Below are positions 16,635 through 25,156 of a stretch of DNA of 64,000 nucleotides, piece by piece. The stretch comes from Paraburkholderia podalyriae (GTDB lineage: Bacteria; Pseudomonadota; Gammaproteobacteria; Burkholderiales; Burkholderiaceae), in assembly GCF_014397785.1 (NCBI RefSeq), contig NZ_VZQQ01000002.1, forward strand, positions 1 to 64,000, in the 5' to 3' direction. The position numbers and the translations under genes were made by a program. The notes below the pieces were generated by a model that saw nothing but the letters and a program-made list of their open reading frames with translations, had not been told where the DNA came from and made no database searches. How positions within the stretch are numbered: the stretch's first letter is position 1; the number at the start of each line of letters is the position of its first letter.

Positions 16635-18571
16635 TCGAGAACAGCGAACGCGAAGCACTCGACCCGTTCGACGTGCTGCGCGCATACCGGATGCTGGCCG
16701 AGGAAGGGCATAGCGTCGATTACATCGCGGCGCTTTTCTCCGCCTCGCCGCTCACGGTCAAGCGGCGCATGAAGCTCGCCAACGTATCGCCCAAGCTGCT
16801 CGCCAAGCTGCGCGAGGACGCGATCACGCTCGAACAGCTTGCCGCACTCGCCCTCGCAGACGACCACGAAACGCAGGAACACATCTGGTCCGACGCGAAC
16901 GAGTGGCAGCGCCAGCCGAACTACCTGCGACAGGCGATCACGCGCGCCGAAATCGATGCGAGCCGCAGCCGCCTCGTCCGATTCGTCGGCCTCGCCGCCT
17001 ATGAAGCAGCGGGCGGCTACATTCGCCGCGATCCGTTCAGCGACGACGAAAACTCGGGCTACATCGCCGACGCCGAACTGGTGCAGAAGCTCGACGCTGC
17101 CGCCGCCGAAGTGCGGGCCGAGGGATGGGGCTGGACGGAAACGCTCATCGAACGCGATTTTGTCGAACTGAACCGCCACGGCAGGTTGCGCCCGGTGCAG
17201 CGCCCGTACAACGAGGACGAGCAGCGCGAAATGGACGCCCTCACCGCGCAGCAGGACGAACTCGCCGAAAAAATCGAAGCACTGGCGGAGGACGACGAAA
17301 GCGCCTATGAGGAAGCCGACCGGCTCAACGACGAAATTGAGCGGGTCAATGCGATGCTCATCGCACTCGAAAACCGAGCGCTCGCATGGGACACGCATCA
17401 GATGGCCGAGACGGGCGCATTCGTGTTTGTCGGGCCGCAGGGTGAGTTCGTCATCGAGCGCGGCCTCGTGCGGCGCGAGAACAGCGCGGCACTGGACGCG
17501 GCAGGGGCAACCGTCACCGGCATCGCCGCAGCCGAAGGCCCGGACGCGCCGTCCACCAAGGCTCCGAAGATCAAACCCGTCCACAGCGCGAAGCTCTGCC
17601 AGCGGCTGACGGCGCACCGTACCGCTGCCGTCCACGCGGAACTGGTCGCCCAGCCCGCCATGGCGCTCGTCGCCCTGCTGCACTACCTGACCCCGAAGGC
17701 ACTGCCCGAGCACTTCGGGCACACGTCTGCGCCCAGCTATCTCACACTGTCCGGCGAGAACAACCACGACAGTCTGCTGCGCGCGGCCGACGACCTGCCC
17801 GCCAGCCCCGCGTGGAACGCCATCGAGACGCAGCGGACGCGCTGGATCGATGAACTGCCTGCCAGACGAGCGGACCTGCTGCCGTGGCTGATCGAACAGG
17901 ACCCCGTCACGACGCTGCTCGACCTGCTTGCATTCTGCACCGGCACCCTGCTCGACGGCATCGCGGGCGAGGAAAAACCGCATGCGATCAACACGCTTGC
18001 GGGTGCGCTGAACCTCGACATGACCCGGTACTGGACGCCGACGCGTGCGACGTATTTCGATCACGTCAGCAAGGCACGCATCGCGGACGTTGTCTCCGCT
18101 GCCGTGTCACCGAAAGCCGCCACCGACCTCAACAAGATGAAGAAGACCGACGCGGCAGCCGCCGCCGAGCTTCGGCTCGCAAAGGTGGCATGGCTCCCGG
18201 AAATACTCACCGATCGCGAAGCCCCGGCCACGCCGTCACGGGAAAACCGTGACGAGGATGAAGACGGCGCCGATGCGGGCGATACCGGCAACGGCGCGGA
18301 CGACACACCGGAAGACGAAGACGTCGATGCTGAGCCGGATGCCGGTAACGGCACGGAACACGTCAACGATACGCCCGCCGGCGCAGAAGCCGCCCCTGTC
18401 GCCAGTAGCCCGCTGACGTCGTGGCCGTACCCGACTTCGGACAGCATGAACAGCGCGCAATCCGGCCCCCCTCGTAGCGTGATTTCACCTTTCGCCCCGG
18501 CAACGGGACGAGGCAGGCGGCAAGCCCGAATGCGCCGCCTGCCAGACTTGAACCGGTGGAACACATCATGA
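16493..18571 (+). pseudogene. ParB/RepB/Spo0J-like protein, N-terminus lost by deletion
   Basis: Codons before the first usable start (GTG 16571) still encode family sequence (HGVCAGQRREAALDLLFEQK), so homology begins mid-domain at the junction with DUF932, and the normal N-terminus and start are gone. From 16571 the frame is long and intact: the RIVSEGEALAISLIENSERE motif, a helix-turn-helix around VDYIAALFSASPLTVKRRMK, a long coiled acidic middle and an acidic tail. Such large ParB-like proteins of plasmids and ICEs are usually encoded beside DUF932. The stop overlaps the next start as ATGA. A truncated protein of 666 residues could still be made. Confidence 0.78.
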
Positions 18572-18813
18572 CCAACCGCATCCGCATGGCCGTGCTCACC
18601 ATCAATGCCGAAGGCTCGCCCGACCTCTCCCTGACTTTCGTTGAAGCCACCGATCTGCAATACAACGAAGGCAAGCACTACGAGATGGCCCTTGCCCGCG
18701 CCGAAGATGAAGGCTACCGGGCACCGATGATCGCCTTCGACCAAAACGACGCGGCTGCAGACGTGCTCCGCCACGCCGCTGAATTCATGGAGGGTGACAC
18801 CGACGAGGTATAA
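18568..18813 (+). CDS. Small plasmid-type protein of unknown function
   Basis: An 81-residue protein starting at ATG 18568, whose ATGA overlaps the ParB-like stop, implying translational coupling. It is acidic (many Glu and Asp), has no membrane segment or recognised motif, and is the last gene before a perfect hairpin at 18822-18843. I do not recognise the family. Linkage to the DUF932/ParB pair suggests an element-borne accessory protein. Confidence 0.55.
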   Translation: MTNRIRMAVLTINAEGSPDLSLTFVEATDLQYNEGKHYEMALARAEDEGYRAPMIAFDQNDAAADVLRHAAEFMEGDTDEV

Positions 18814-19487
18814 CCCATGCTGGCAGACGGCGAGCCGTCTGCCCGTATCCAATGGACGCCAGCCCACCATCCGGCCAGCCCGCCTGCGCCCGCGGCCAGC
18901 AGCATCACAATCAGTCCGCCGACGACCAGCCCATAGCACGCCCGCACGAGCCGCCGTAGGGCGACGCGCTCGAATGACGTGAGCGTCGTATCGATCCGTT
19001 TCTGTTGGTCACGTACGGCGACAGCCGTCGCCCCCACGAGCCGGTTACCGGCAACGCGGGCAATGTGATTCGCCGCCCGCTGCGTGAGTGTAGCCAGCGC
19101 CTCATCGTTCAGCGCCGCAAGCGCGGCCCGGTAGCGCGCCTCATGTTCATCGATCATCTGCCCGGCCAGTTCAATCGTGGCCTTGCAGCGCGCGAGCGCG
19201 TCACGTTGCTGCGTCATCAACGCATCCGTCGCTGCCCGCGCCTCCGTCCGCACGACATCCAGACTGCCCGCGCCTGCCTGCCGGATGCGCTCCGGCATGG
19301 CCTCGTAGAGTCGCCCGTAGTGCTCGAGCATGACCAGCACAGACCACAGCGCATCGTTGTCGCGGAGGTTGAGCGCACTCGATACCCGACGCATTCGCAG
19401 CACACTGGCATCGTCGGGCAATTCGCCCGCGACGTCGAGAAACAGACAGGCGAGCTCGTCCACCGGCCTGCCCTGCCTGCTATCCAT
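18714..19487 (-). CDS. Unknown plasmid protein with coiled region and one membrane segment
   Basis: The 257-residue frame has a helical, charged region (about 60-180) and a single strong membrane segment near residues 183-207 (YGLVVGGLIVMLLAAGAGG). The last 45 residues, after WWAGVHW, overlap the convergent 81-residue gene and the hairpin at 18822 and look like antisense read-through, so the original C-terminus may have been lost. It overlaps the ParA-like gene by 8 bases, so the two are coupled. Position after a ParA-like gene resembles mobilisation or stability regions of plasmids. Function unknown. Confidence 0.55.
   Translation of the reverse strand: MDSRQGRPVDELACLFLDVAGELPDDASVLRMRRVSSALNLRDNDALWSVLVMLEHYGRLYEAMPERIRQAGAGSLDVVRTEARAATDALMTQQRDALARCKATIELAGQMIDEHEARYRAALAALNDEALATLTQRAANHIARVAGNRLVGATAVAVRDQQKRIDTTLTSFERVALRRLVRACYGLVVGGLIVMLLAAGAGGLAGWWAGVHWIRADGSPSASMGYTSSVSPSMNSAAWRSTSAAASFWSKAIIGAR
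18822..18843. terminator. Perfect hairpin between convergent genes
   Basis: GGCAGACGGC (18822-18831) and GCCGTCTGCC (18834-18843) are perfect 10-bp arms separated by GA. It follows the stop of the 81-residue gene by eight bases. There is no T-tract, but placement between convergent transcription units suits a bidirectional terminator. The minus-strand frame coming from the right reads through it. Confidence 0.5.
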
Positions 19488-20172
19488 CGACCGTTACTTT
19501 GGCGAACATGGCATCGCACAACGAACGCCAACGCAATAGCTCGACCCGTTCACCGATATGCATCGTCTCCGCTGCCTTGCGAATCGACATGCGCTGACTG
19601 CGAAGCTCGTCCGCGACCCGATCCGCAAGATCAGGAAAATCCAGTGAGTGACCGCGCGATTCGATGGAACGGCGAAGCTGCGACCCCTGATACAGCGTGA
19701 ACTTGTCCGCCGGACCGAAGTAGCCATTGCGTACGACGTTCATCACCGCGTCCGGGAACGTCTCGTTGAAAGCGCTCAACAATTCAAGGCTGTCGCGTTG
19801 CCGGTTGATCACCCACAGGACAACAAGCCGGCGCCGAAGCTCGCCAAGCGCGCCGGCCAGTGTCGCCCCGAACTGCTCAACACCCGTCTGGCTCCGCGCC
19901 GCCGTGTTGACAACGATCGCTGCGTCTCGTTGCTCGTCGCAGAAATTGACAAGGCCGATCCAGCCGTCTGCATCGTCCAGGTTATAGGCAATGCAGCGCA
20001 TATCATCCTGGACTGCTTTCATCACGTCTGGGTTGGAGGTATCCGTTTCCACAAGCGCCGCATGAATATCCCGCCGTAGCAGATAATCGACCAGCGCGAG
20101 CGCAACAAAACTCTTGCCTACGCCGCCCTTGCTGCCACCAACGAGATAGATGGGGTAAGTCGTCATGTCCAT
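19480..20172 (-). CDS. ParA/StbB/MobD-like P-loop ATPase
   Basis: A 230-residue protein beginning with a deviant Walker A of the ParA/MinD class (GGSKGGVGKS, residues 12-21). AGAGGATTCAA before ATG 20172 sets the start. It lacks an N-terminal helix-turn-helix, so it is a small ParA-type ATPase like StbB of IncW plasmids or MobD of small mobilisable plasmids rather than a chromosomal ParA. It lies between an StbC/MobC-like gene (9-base gap) and a membrane-anchored protein gene (8-base overlap). Expected role: plasmid stability, positioning or mobilisation. The exact subfamily is a judgement from size and neighbours. Confidence 0.75.
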   Translation of the reverse strand: MDMTTYPIYLVGGSKGGVGKSFVALALVDYLLRRDIHAALVETDTSNPDVMKAVQDDMRCIAYNLDDADGWIGLVNFCDEQRDAAIVVNTAARSQTGVEQFGATLAGALGELRRRLVVLWVINRQRDSLELLSAFNETFPDAVMNVVRNGYFGPADKFTLYQGSQLRRSIESRGHSLDFPDLADRVADELRSQRMSIRKAAETMHIGERVELLRWRSLCDAMFAKVTVDG

Positions 20173-20181
20173 TTGAATCCT

Positions 20182-20646
20182 CTAAAGGTTCTCGGTGTCA
20201 GGCCTGATCTCGAATGAGAACGCGTCACGCATCACCATGCTTCCCGGCCTACTGACAATCTCTCCCGCATCCTGCTTTGGATTTTCTCTGACAGCCTCCG
20301 CGCGCGGTACATCGTCCTTGCTTACCTTCTTCGTACGAGGCGATGGCGCGGCATTGTCTCGTGCCGATTCCTTTGCAGACTGTCGAGCTGGTTTGTCTTT
20401 CTTCGATGGGTATAACGCGTACTTGACAGAGCCAACGCTAAAATCAACGCCCTTCTTCCGTGCATGTTCAACGATTTCTTCCAGCGTATATCCCTTCTTC
20501 CTCACCGCACCGATTACCAGACGCATCTCTTTCATCGCATCGGTAATAGAGACGCGCTGCTCGGCCTCTGGCTTGACCGGCAGTGATTCCAGAGCGCGGA
20601 CAAGCTCATCCCATTGCGCCCTGGTATAGCTTTTCGCAACTGGCAT
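20182..20646 (-). CDS. StbC/MobC-like plasmid protein
   Basis: A 154-residue basic protein. The N-terminal half is helical and holds KKGYTLEEIVEHARKKGVDF, a motif style seen in small plasmid proteins encoded just before StbB/MobD-type ATPases. The middle is a Lys/Ser/Ala-rich linker and the tail is short. GGAG lies upstream of ATG 20646. It is the first gene of the three-gene minus-strand unit. A role as DNA-binding adaptor for the ATPase is an inference; no catalytic motif is visible. Confidence 0.5.
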   Translation of the reverse strand: MPVAKSYTRAQWDELVRALESLPVKPEAEQRVSITDAMKEMRLVIGAVRKKGYTLEEIVEHARKKGVDFSVGSVKYALYPSKKDKPARQSAKESARDNAAPSPRTKKVSKDDVPRAEAVRENPKQDAGEIVSRPGSMVMRDAFSFEIRPDTENL

Positions 20647-22017
20647 GGCTCGCTCCGTCGTGCTCTCTTTATCCCATCTTGTTCACTCGGGAAGACCTCG
20701 TCAACACCTGTTTTTGGCCGGATTTTCGCTATCGGAACATCATGGAATCAGATGGATCGCGTTGGAATAAAAGAAATATTTTGGACACGTCTGGCACGAG
20801 CAACGGACCGGGCCGATGTCCGGAAAGACGTAGCGAAGGGATTCCGGGCAAACTTCACGACGGCGCAGGCGCAGAACGATCACAGGCAACGGGCTGAATC
20901 GTTCTGGCCATCAGGATTCACACAATGGAACTGCGAGCCGATAGAGACACGACAGTCCCGCAGACTGTATCCCTTACTCTACGAACTCCCGATAGCCCTG
21001 CCTGCATATCTTTGGGAAAGACCGGCGAGATTTTAGGAGATCAACAGCCGCCCGAAGCTGAATCGACGTTGCCGATTCAGCGCGTGCGATCACCGACTCC
21101 AGCCGCGGCCCTCGCAGACATCTGACATTCGGGTAGCGGCAGTGGACCGGATCACTACGCCGAAATCCGCCTGCCCAGTATGCAGACTCGTTCAATCGAC
21201 ATCCCGCACCATGAGATACGGTGTGCCGTCGAGCAAAAGAAGAACAGCGGATTCATGGGGTGCATCCCGCGGACGCATCTGGCCACCTTACGGAAATTCC
21301 CGGCCAACCTCGCTGAAAGCGCTTAGCCGGGAGATAAAAACGGACATTGAAACGAGGTATGGCAGGATAGCCTATCGCCGGTTTCGGGCGCCCAAGGGGC
21401 CAACGCTCGAATTCCAGAGTTTCATCCGCGCCGCTTCCGAGTCGTCATAGTGCTCGTCGCAGTTGCATTCGTCGCCGACGCACTGAACTGAATGCCCAAC
21501 ACTGAGCCCTACACAAAACACGACAATAGGATATAGCCGCTACAACCAAAATTTTTGCTCATTTCTTTTATGTAAAATCACACAGGCGGCGACCAAGCAA
21601 CCAACTTCCGGATCCAACGCAGTGCTCGCACGTAAAGTTCCCATGTGAGCCCACCGAATTGCGTCCGAACGATCACAAAGCTCGTTTTTGCAAATTGCGG
21701 ATGGCTTTAGGTAGATTCGCGTACCAGATGTTGCAAGCGCTTTGTCCTGATCACGCGCAGACGCCGTACCGGATCCCGCCGGCGCGTCAGTGACGCTACC
21801 AAGCGGGACAACTGTTCGAACGCTGGCGGCGACTGGGCGACACTACCGCCGGTTCCAGGATATAAAACGTTCATCGCCAGCGAGAAAGACGGTCGCGCTC
21901 TGGCGCTTCATATGCGAGACAGAACTGTGAGCGGAGGCGCCGAGTCCTGAGCGGACGTCCTTAACGTTCTCCTTGCAACTCCCGACGTGTGTCGACCTGC
22001 AGCACAACAGCAGAACA
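20647..22017. other. 1.4 kb without a convincing gene
   Basis: Several short frames exist (for example 20614-21036 and 21142-21450 on the plus strand), but none resembles a family or has a good ribosome site. An AT-rich patch at about 21535-21590 may be a promoter or replication/transfer-related DNA. Because the three plasmid genes point away to the left, an oriT and a divergent mobilisation gene would be expected here in an intact plasmid. I cannot demonstrate either; the region looks like degraded plasmid DNA marking the end of the element. Confidence 0.45.
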
Positions 22018-23349
22018 CTAGCTGTTCAGATCGACCCCGCGCGTTTCCGGTGCAAAAAATGTCGCAACGAACGTGATGCCCGCCAGAACCATGACATACA
22101 GCGCTATCGGCCAATAGGCACCGTGTGACCAGCCAATCAATGCAGCGGCAATGAAGGGTGCCACGCCACCCGACGCGACGGCAGCGAACTCCTTGCTCAC
22201 GGCAACACCTGTATAGCGGAAACGCGCGCTGAACAACTCCGGAAAGTACGCTCCCTGGATACCGTACATCCCGAAAACGCCAACGCCTATCGCCAGAGCC
22301 ATACTTACGATGATCAACAACGGATCCTTTGTCTCGAACAGCCAGAAGGCGGGAAAGGCCCAGGCACAGGTGAACAGCGCCGCAAGCCGGTACATCAAGC
22401 GACGTCCAAACCGATCCGACAACCAGCCCATCAGCGGAATCGTCACAATCGCCAAGCCTGCTGCAACCGTAATCCCGAGCGTTCCAATCGACTTGTCAAC
22501 AAGCAGTATCTTCGTGAGATAACTGAGGGCGAACACCTGGTACAGATAGGATGAACCATTCTCCCCAACGCGTAGCCCGAATGCGACGAGCAGCGTTCGA
22601 GGCGACTCGGAAAGCAAGTCCCTCACCGGACGTTCGCTTACCTGGCCAGATCGGCGGATTTCCTGGAACACGGGACTCTCTTTCACCCGCATCCGGATAA
22701 TGATGCCGGCGAACACCACCAGAGCACTAAACAGGAAGGGAATCCGCCAGCCGTACAACATGAACTCATCCTTCGGCAAGCGCTGTACGAGTGTGAACAT
22801 CGCGCCAGCAAGCAATATTCCAAGAATGCAGCCGGCGAATGGCAGGGCTGCGTAGAAGCCGCGCCGGGCTGGCGGCGCAAACTCCGACACGATTAGTGAA
22901 GCGCCCGCCTGCTCCGCTCCCGCGCCAAACCCCTGAAGCAGCCGTAGTGCCACAAGCAGCACGGTTGACCATACGCCCGCTGTTGCATACGTCGGCAACA
23001 ACCCGATAAAAAACGTTGATCCGCCCATCAGCAGAACCGTAGCAACAAGTACGACTTTCCGTCCCAGTTTGTCGCCCAGCCATCCGAAGAATAATCCTCC
23101 AAAGGGACGTGCGAAGAAGCCCGCCGCATACGCGCCAAAGATGGCCAGGAGCCCGGCCGCCTTGCTTAGCCCAGGGAAAAACAGGTCAGCAAAAATCAAT
23201 GCGGATGCCGTACCGTAAATGCTGAAGTCGTACCATTCCATTGCACTACCGGCTGTGCTCGCAGCGATCACACGGCGAAGATCCGCCATACCGCTTGTCT
23301 GCGCGGCATGCGGGCCGGCAGCCACCAAGCCCATCGTGTCAGTTTTCAT
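22018..23349 (-). CDS. MFS transporter, metabolite:H+ symporter (MHS) family
   Basis: A 443-residue, 12-segment carrier. The start at 23349 follows AAAGGAG. Family marks: GSAMEWYDFSIYGTA in the first segment, the GWLGDKLGRK loop between segments 2 and 3, and RLLQGFGAGAEQAGA in segment 4. These are typical of ShiA/KgtP/ProP-like proton symporters for organic acids or betaines. It is the last of the co-directional genes from 38553, separated by 50 bases from the UPF0303 gene, and could import an organic acid intermediate of the pathway. Substrate unknown. Confidence 0.85.
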   Translation of the reverse strand: MKTDTMGLVAAGPHAAQTSGMADLRRVIAASTAGSAMEWYDFSIYGTASALIFADLFFPGLSKAAGLLAIFGAYAAGFFARPFGGLFFGWLGDKLGRKVVLVATVLLMGGSTFFIGLLPTYATAGVWSTVLLVALRLLQGFGAGAEQAGASLIVSEFAPPARRGFYAALPFAGCILGILLAGAMFTLVQRLPKDEFMLYGWRIPFLFSALVVFAGIIIRMRVKESPVFQEIRRSGQVSERPVRDLLSESPRTLLVAFGLRVGENGSSYLYQVFALSYLTKILLVDKSIGTLGITVAAGLAIVTIPLMGWLSDRFGRRLMYRLAALFTCAWAFPAFWLFETKDPLLIIVSMALAIGVGVFGMYGIQGAYFPELFSARFRYTGVAVSKEFAAVASGGVAPFIAAALIGWSHGAYWPIALYVMVLAGITFVATFFAPETRGVDLNS

Positions 23350-23399
23350 AAGGGCGTCTCCTTTACAGTTTTTCTCTCAACAGTCAAGCCTGCGTTGGC

Positions 23400-23927
23400 T
23401 CACTCGATTGCATGCGGGGCGGGGCGTGGATATGACAGCACGCAATCTATATGCGGAATTCCGAGGTGCCAGCACAAAGCTTCGATGACCAGTTCATGAT
23501 CCTTAACGTGATCCAGTCCGGACACTGACATGGCGCCGACGACACCCACATTGGCCACGCGAAGAGGTACGCCCCCGCCGAATAGCGTGTAATCCTGCCC
23601 GGACAACCCATGCGATGGCAGCGACCACCCCTCGTGCGCGAACATCAGGCCCACCTCAAGAGAACTCCTTCCGAAGTGGAAGACAGTATTCTCCTTGCGG
23701 CGAATCCATTGGCCGTTGTCTGCACAGCTTCCTTCCAGCGCGCAATAGAAGAGCGCACTGCGCGGATGAACCACACTCACGGCGACAGGAAGGCTGCGAC
23801 GGGAGGCGATATTCACAACGATCTCTCCAAGCTTGCGCGCGACTTCCGCGTTGAAAGCAGGCAACATCGTTCGCATCGCCTGTTGATCGAATGTCTCATC
23901 TTTCAAACTCAAGGCTCTACTCGGCAT
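23400..23927 (-). CDS. UPF0303 / HbpS-GlcG-like protein
   Basis: A 175-residue protein with the conserved pattern of the UPF0303 (heme-degrading-domain-like) family: LGEIVVNIASRRSLPVAVSV, a DNGQWIRRKENTVFHFGRSS segment, then FGGGVPLRV. The length is normal. The fold is the HbpS/GlcG type, and functions across the family are poorly defined. It is 47 bases from DUF993. Members often sit in sugar or acid-sugar catabolic operons, where a ligand-binding or isomerase-like role is suspected but not shown. Confidence 0.75.
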   Translation of the reverse strand: MPSRALSLKDETFDQQAMRTMLPAFNAEVARKLGEIVVNIASRRSLPVAVSVVHPRSALFYCALEGSCADNGQWIRRKENTVFHFGRSSLEVGLMFAHEGWSLPSHGLSGQDYTLFGGGVPLRVANVGVVGAMSVSGLDHVKDHELVIEALCWHLGIPHIDCVLSYPRPAPHAIE

Positions 23928-23974
23928 CTCACCCTCTCACCGCGCAATCCGGTCCGCAGCCATTGCGATCCAGT

Positions 23975-25147
23975 TCATTGGACGATTCCTGCCCGCACCT
24001 GCAAGAAGGCTTTCATTCGCTGCGTGGCGAGTTCGGGCCTGATCAGCACTCCACTGGCGTCCGCTTTCCGGAACACTTCGGCGAAATGCAGCACCGACCG
24101 CGCCGACTCCATGCCGCCGGCCATCGAGAAATGGTCCTGATGTCCGTTCAGCCACGCGAGGAAGACAACCCCCGCCTTGTAGTACTGTGTCGGCGAACTG
24201 AAGAGCTCACGCGACAGCGCCACCGTGGGTCGCATCGTGTTGTGGTAGGCCGCAATATCGTTTCTGGCCAACTGGCCCAGCGCTTTCGCCGCGACTGGTG
24301 CAATCGGATCAAATATGCCCAGTAACGCGTGTGATATGCCCGTGCTGTCACCTGCGATCAGATCGCCGTAGTTGAAATCGTCACCGGTATACATCCGCAC
24401 GCCGTCCGGCAACTGGGCGCGAAGCTCGCACTCGTATTCGGCATTCAGCAACGAAATCTTGATGCCTTCGATCTTGCGAGAATGCAGGCGGATGATGTCG
24501 AGTACAGTTGCCATTGCGGCGCGAACGTCACCACTGCCCCAGTATCCTGCGAGCGAAGCGTCGAATGCTTCGCCCAGCCAGTGAAGCACGACCTTGTTGC
24601 GACTTTCGGCAAGTACAGCGTCATACACCTTCTTGTAGTCATCAGGCGATCGGGCTGCGGCGCACAATGCACGACTCGCCATCATGATGGCCCGGCCACC
24701 GGACGCTTCCACGACTTCGAATTGCTCCTTGTACGCCTGGATCACATCCGACAGGCTATGCCGCTGCCGGTCGTCCAGATGATCGGTGCCAGCACCGCAG
24801 GCTAGATCCGCTCCTGGGATAGTTCTCGCGTGCGCGATGCTTCGGCGAATGAGTTCGGATGCCGTCTTCCAGCCCAGACCCATGCCTCTTTGCGCGGTGT
24901 CCATGGCTTCGGCAACCTTGAAACCTAGGCCGTACAGATAGGTCCGAAACGCGAGCGTCCTGTCCCAATCGATCACCGGCGCGTCCGACCACGGCTCATA
25001 GCCGAGCGCGGGATCAACCACGACATGCGCTGCAGCGTATGCCACGCGATTGAACTCACATTTCGACTCCAGCGTGATGTTCTCCTCCAAGGTCTTCAAC
25101 GTATACGGATTCAATTCGCCATTACGAGTTGGCAGAAGGATTTTCAT
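23975..25147 (-). CDS. DUF993 family protein (dihydrodipicolinate-synthase-like barrel)
   Basis: A 390-residue protein matching DUF993 in length and sequence (MKILLPTRNGELNPYTL start, ACGAGTDHLDD, GIKISLLNAEYE with a lysine at the place expected for a Schiff base). The fold is predicted as a (beta/alpha)8 barrel related to class I aldolases (DapA group). The reaction is unknown; by analogy it would cleave or dehydrate a keto-sugar-type intermediate. It is nine bases downstream of the GMC gene in the operon. It is the most attractive unknown enzyme of this locus. Confidence 0.75.
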   Translation of the reverse strand: MKILLPTRNGELNPYTLKTLEENITLESKCEFNRVAYAAAHVVVDPALGYEPWSDAPVIDWDRTLAFRTYLYGLGFKVAEAMDTAQRGMGLGWKTASELIRRSIAHARTIPGADLACGAGTDHLDDRQRHSLSDVIQAYKEQFEVVEASGGRAIMMASRALCAAARSPDDYKKVYDAVLAESRNKVVLHWLGEAFDASLAGYWGSGDVRAAMATVLDIIRLHSRKIEGIKISLLNAEYECELRAQLPDGVRMYTGDDFNYGDLIAGDSTGISHALLGIFDPIAPVAAKALGQLARNDIAAYHNTMRPTVALSRELFSSPTQYYKAGVVFLAWLNGHQDHFSMAGGMESARSVLHFAEVFRKADASGVLIRPELATQRMKAFLQVRAGIVQ

Positions 25148-25156
25148 GGCTATCTC

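Noticed and set aside
16385..18064. A 559-codon frame antisense to the ParB-like gene, and other long antisense frames such as 2144-3190
   Set aside because: Long antisense frames are expected in GC-rich coding DNA; these have Arg/Gly/Val-rich composition, no family resemblance, and lie opposite clear genes.
21364..21372. A TATCCTGCC match (minus strand) to the MOBP-type nic consensus
   Set aside because: A nine-base degenerate match in 1.4 kb is not rare by chance, no inverted repeat sits in the expected place, and no relaxase gene is near.
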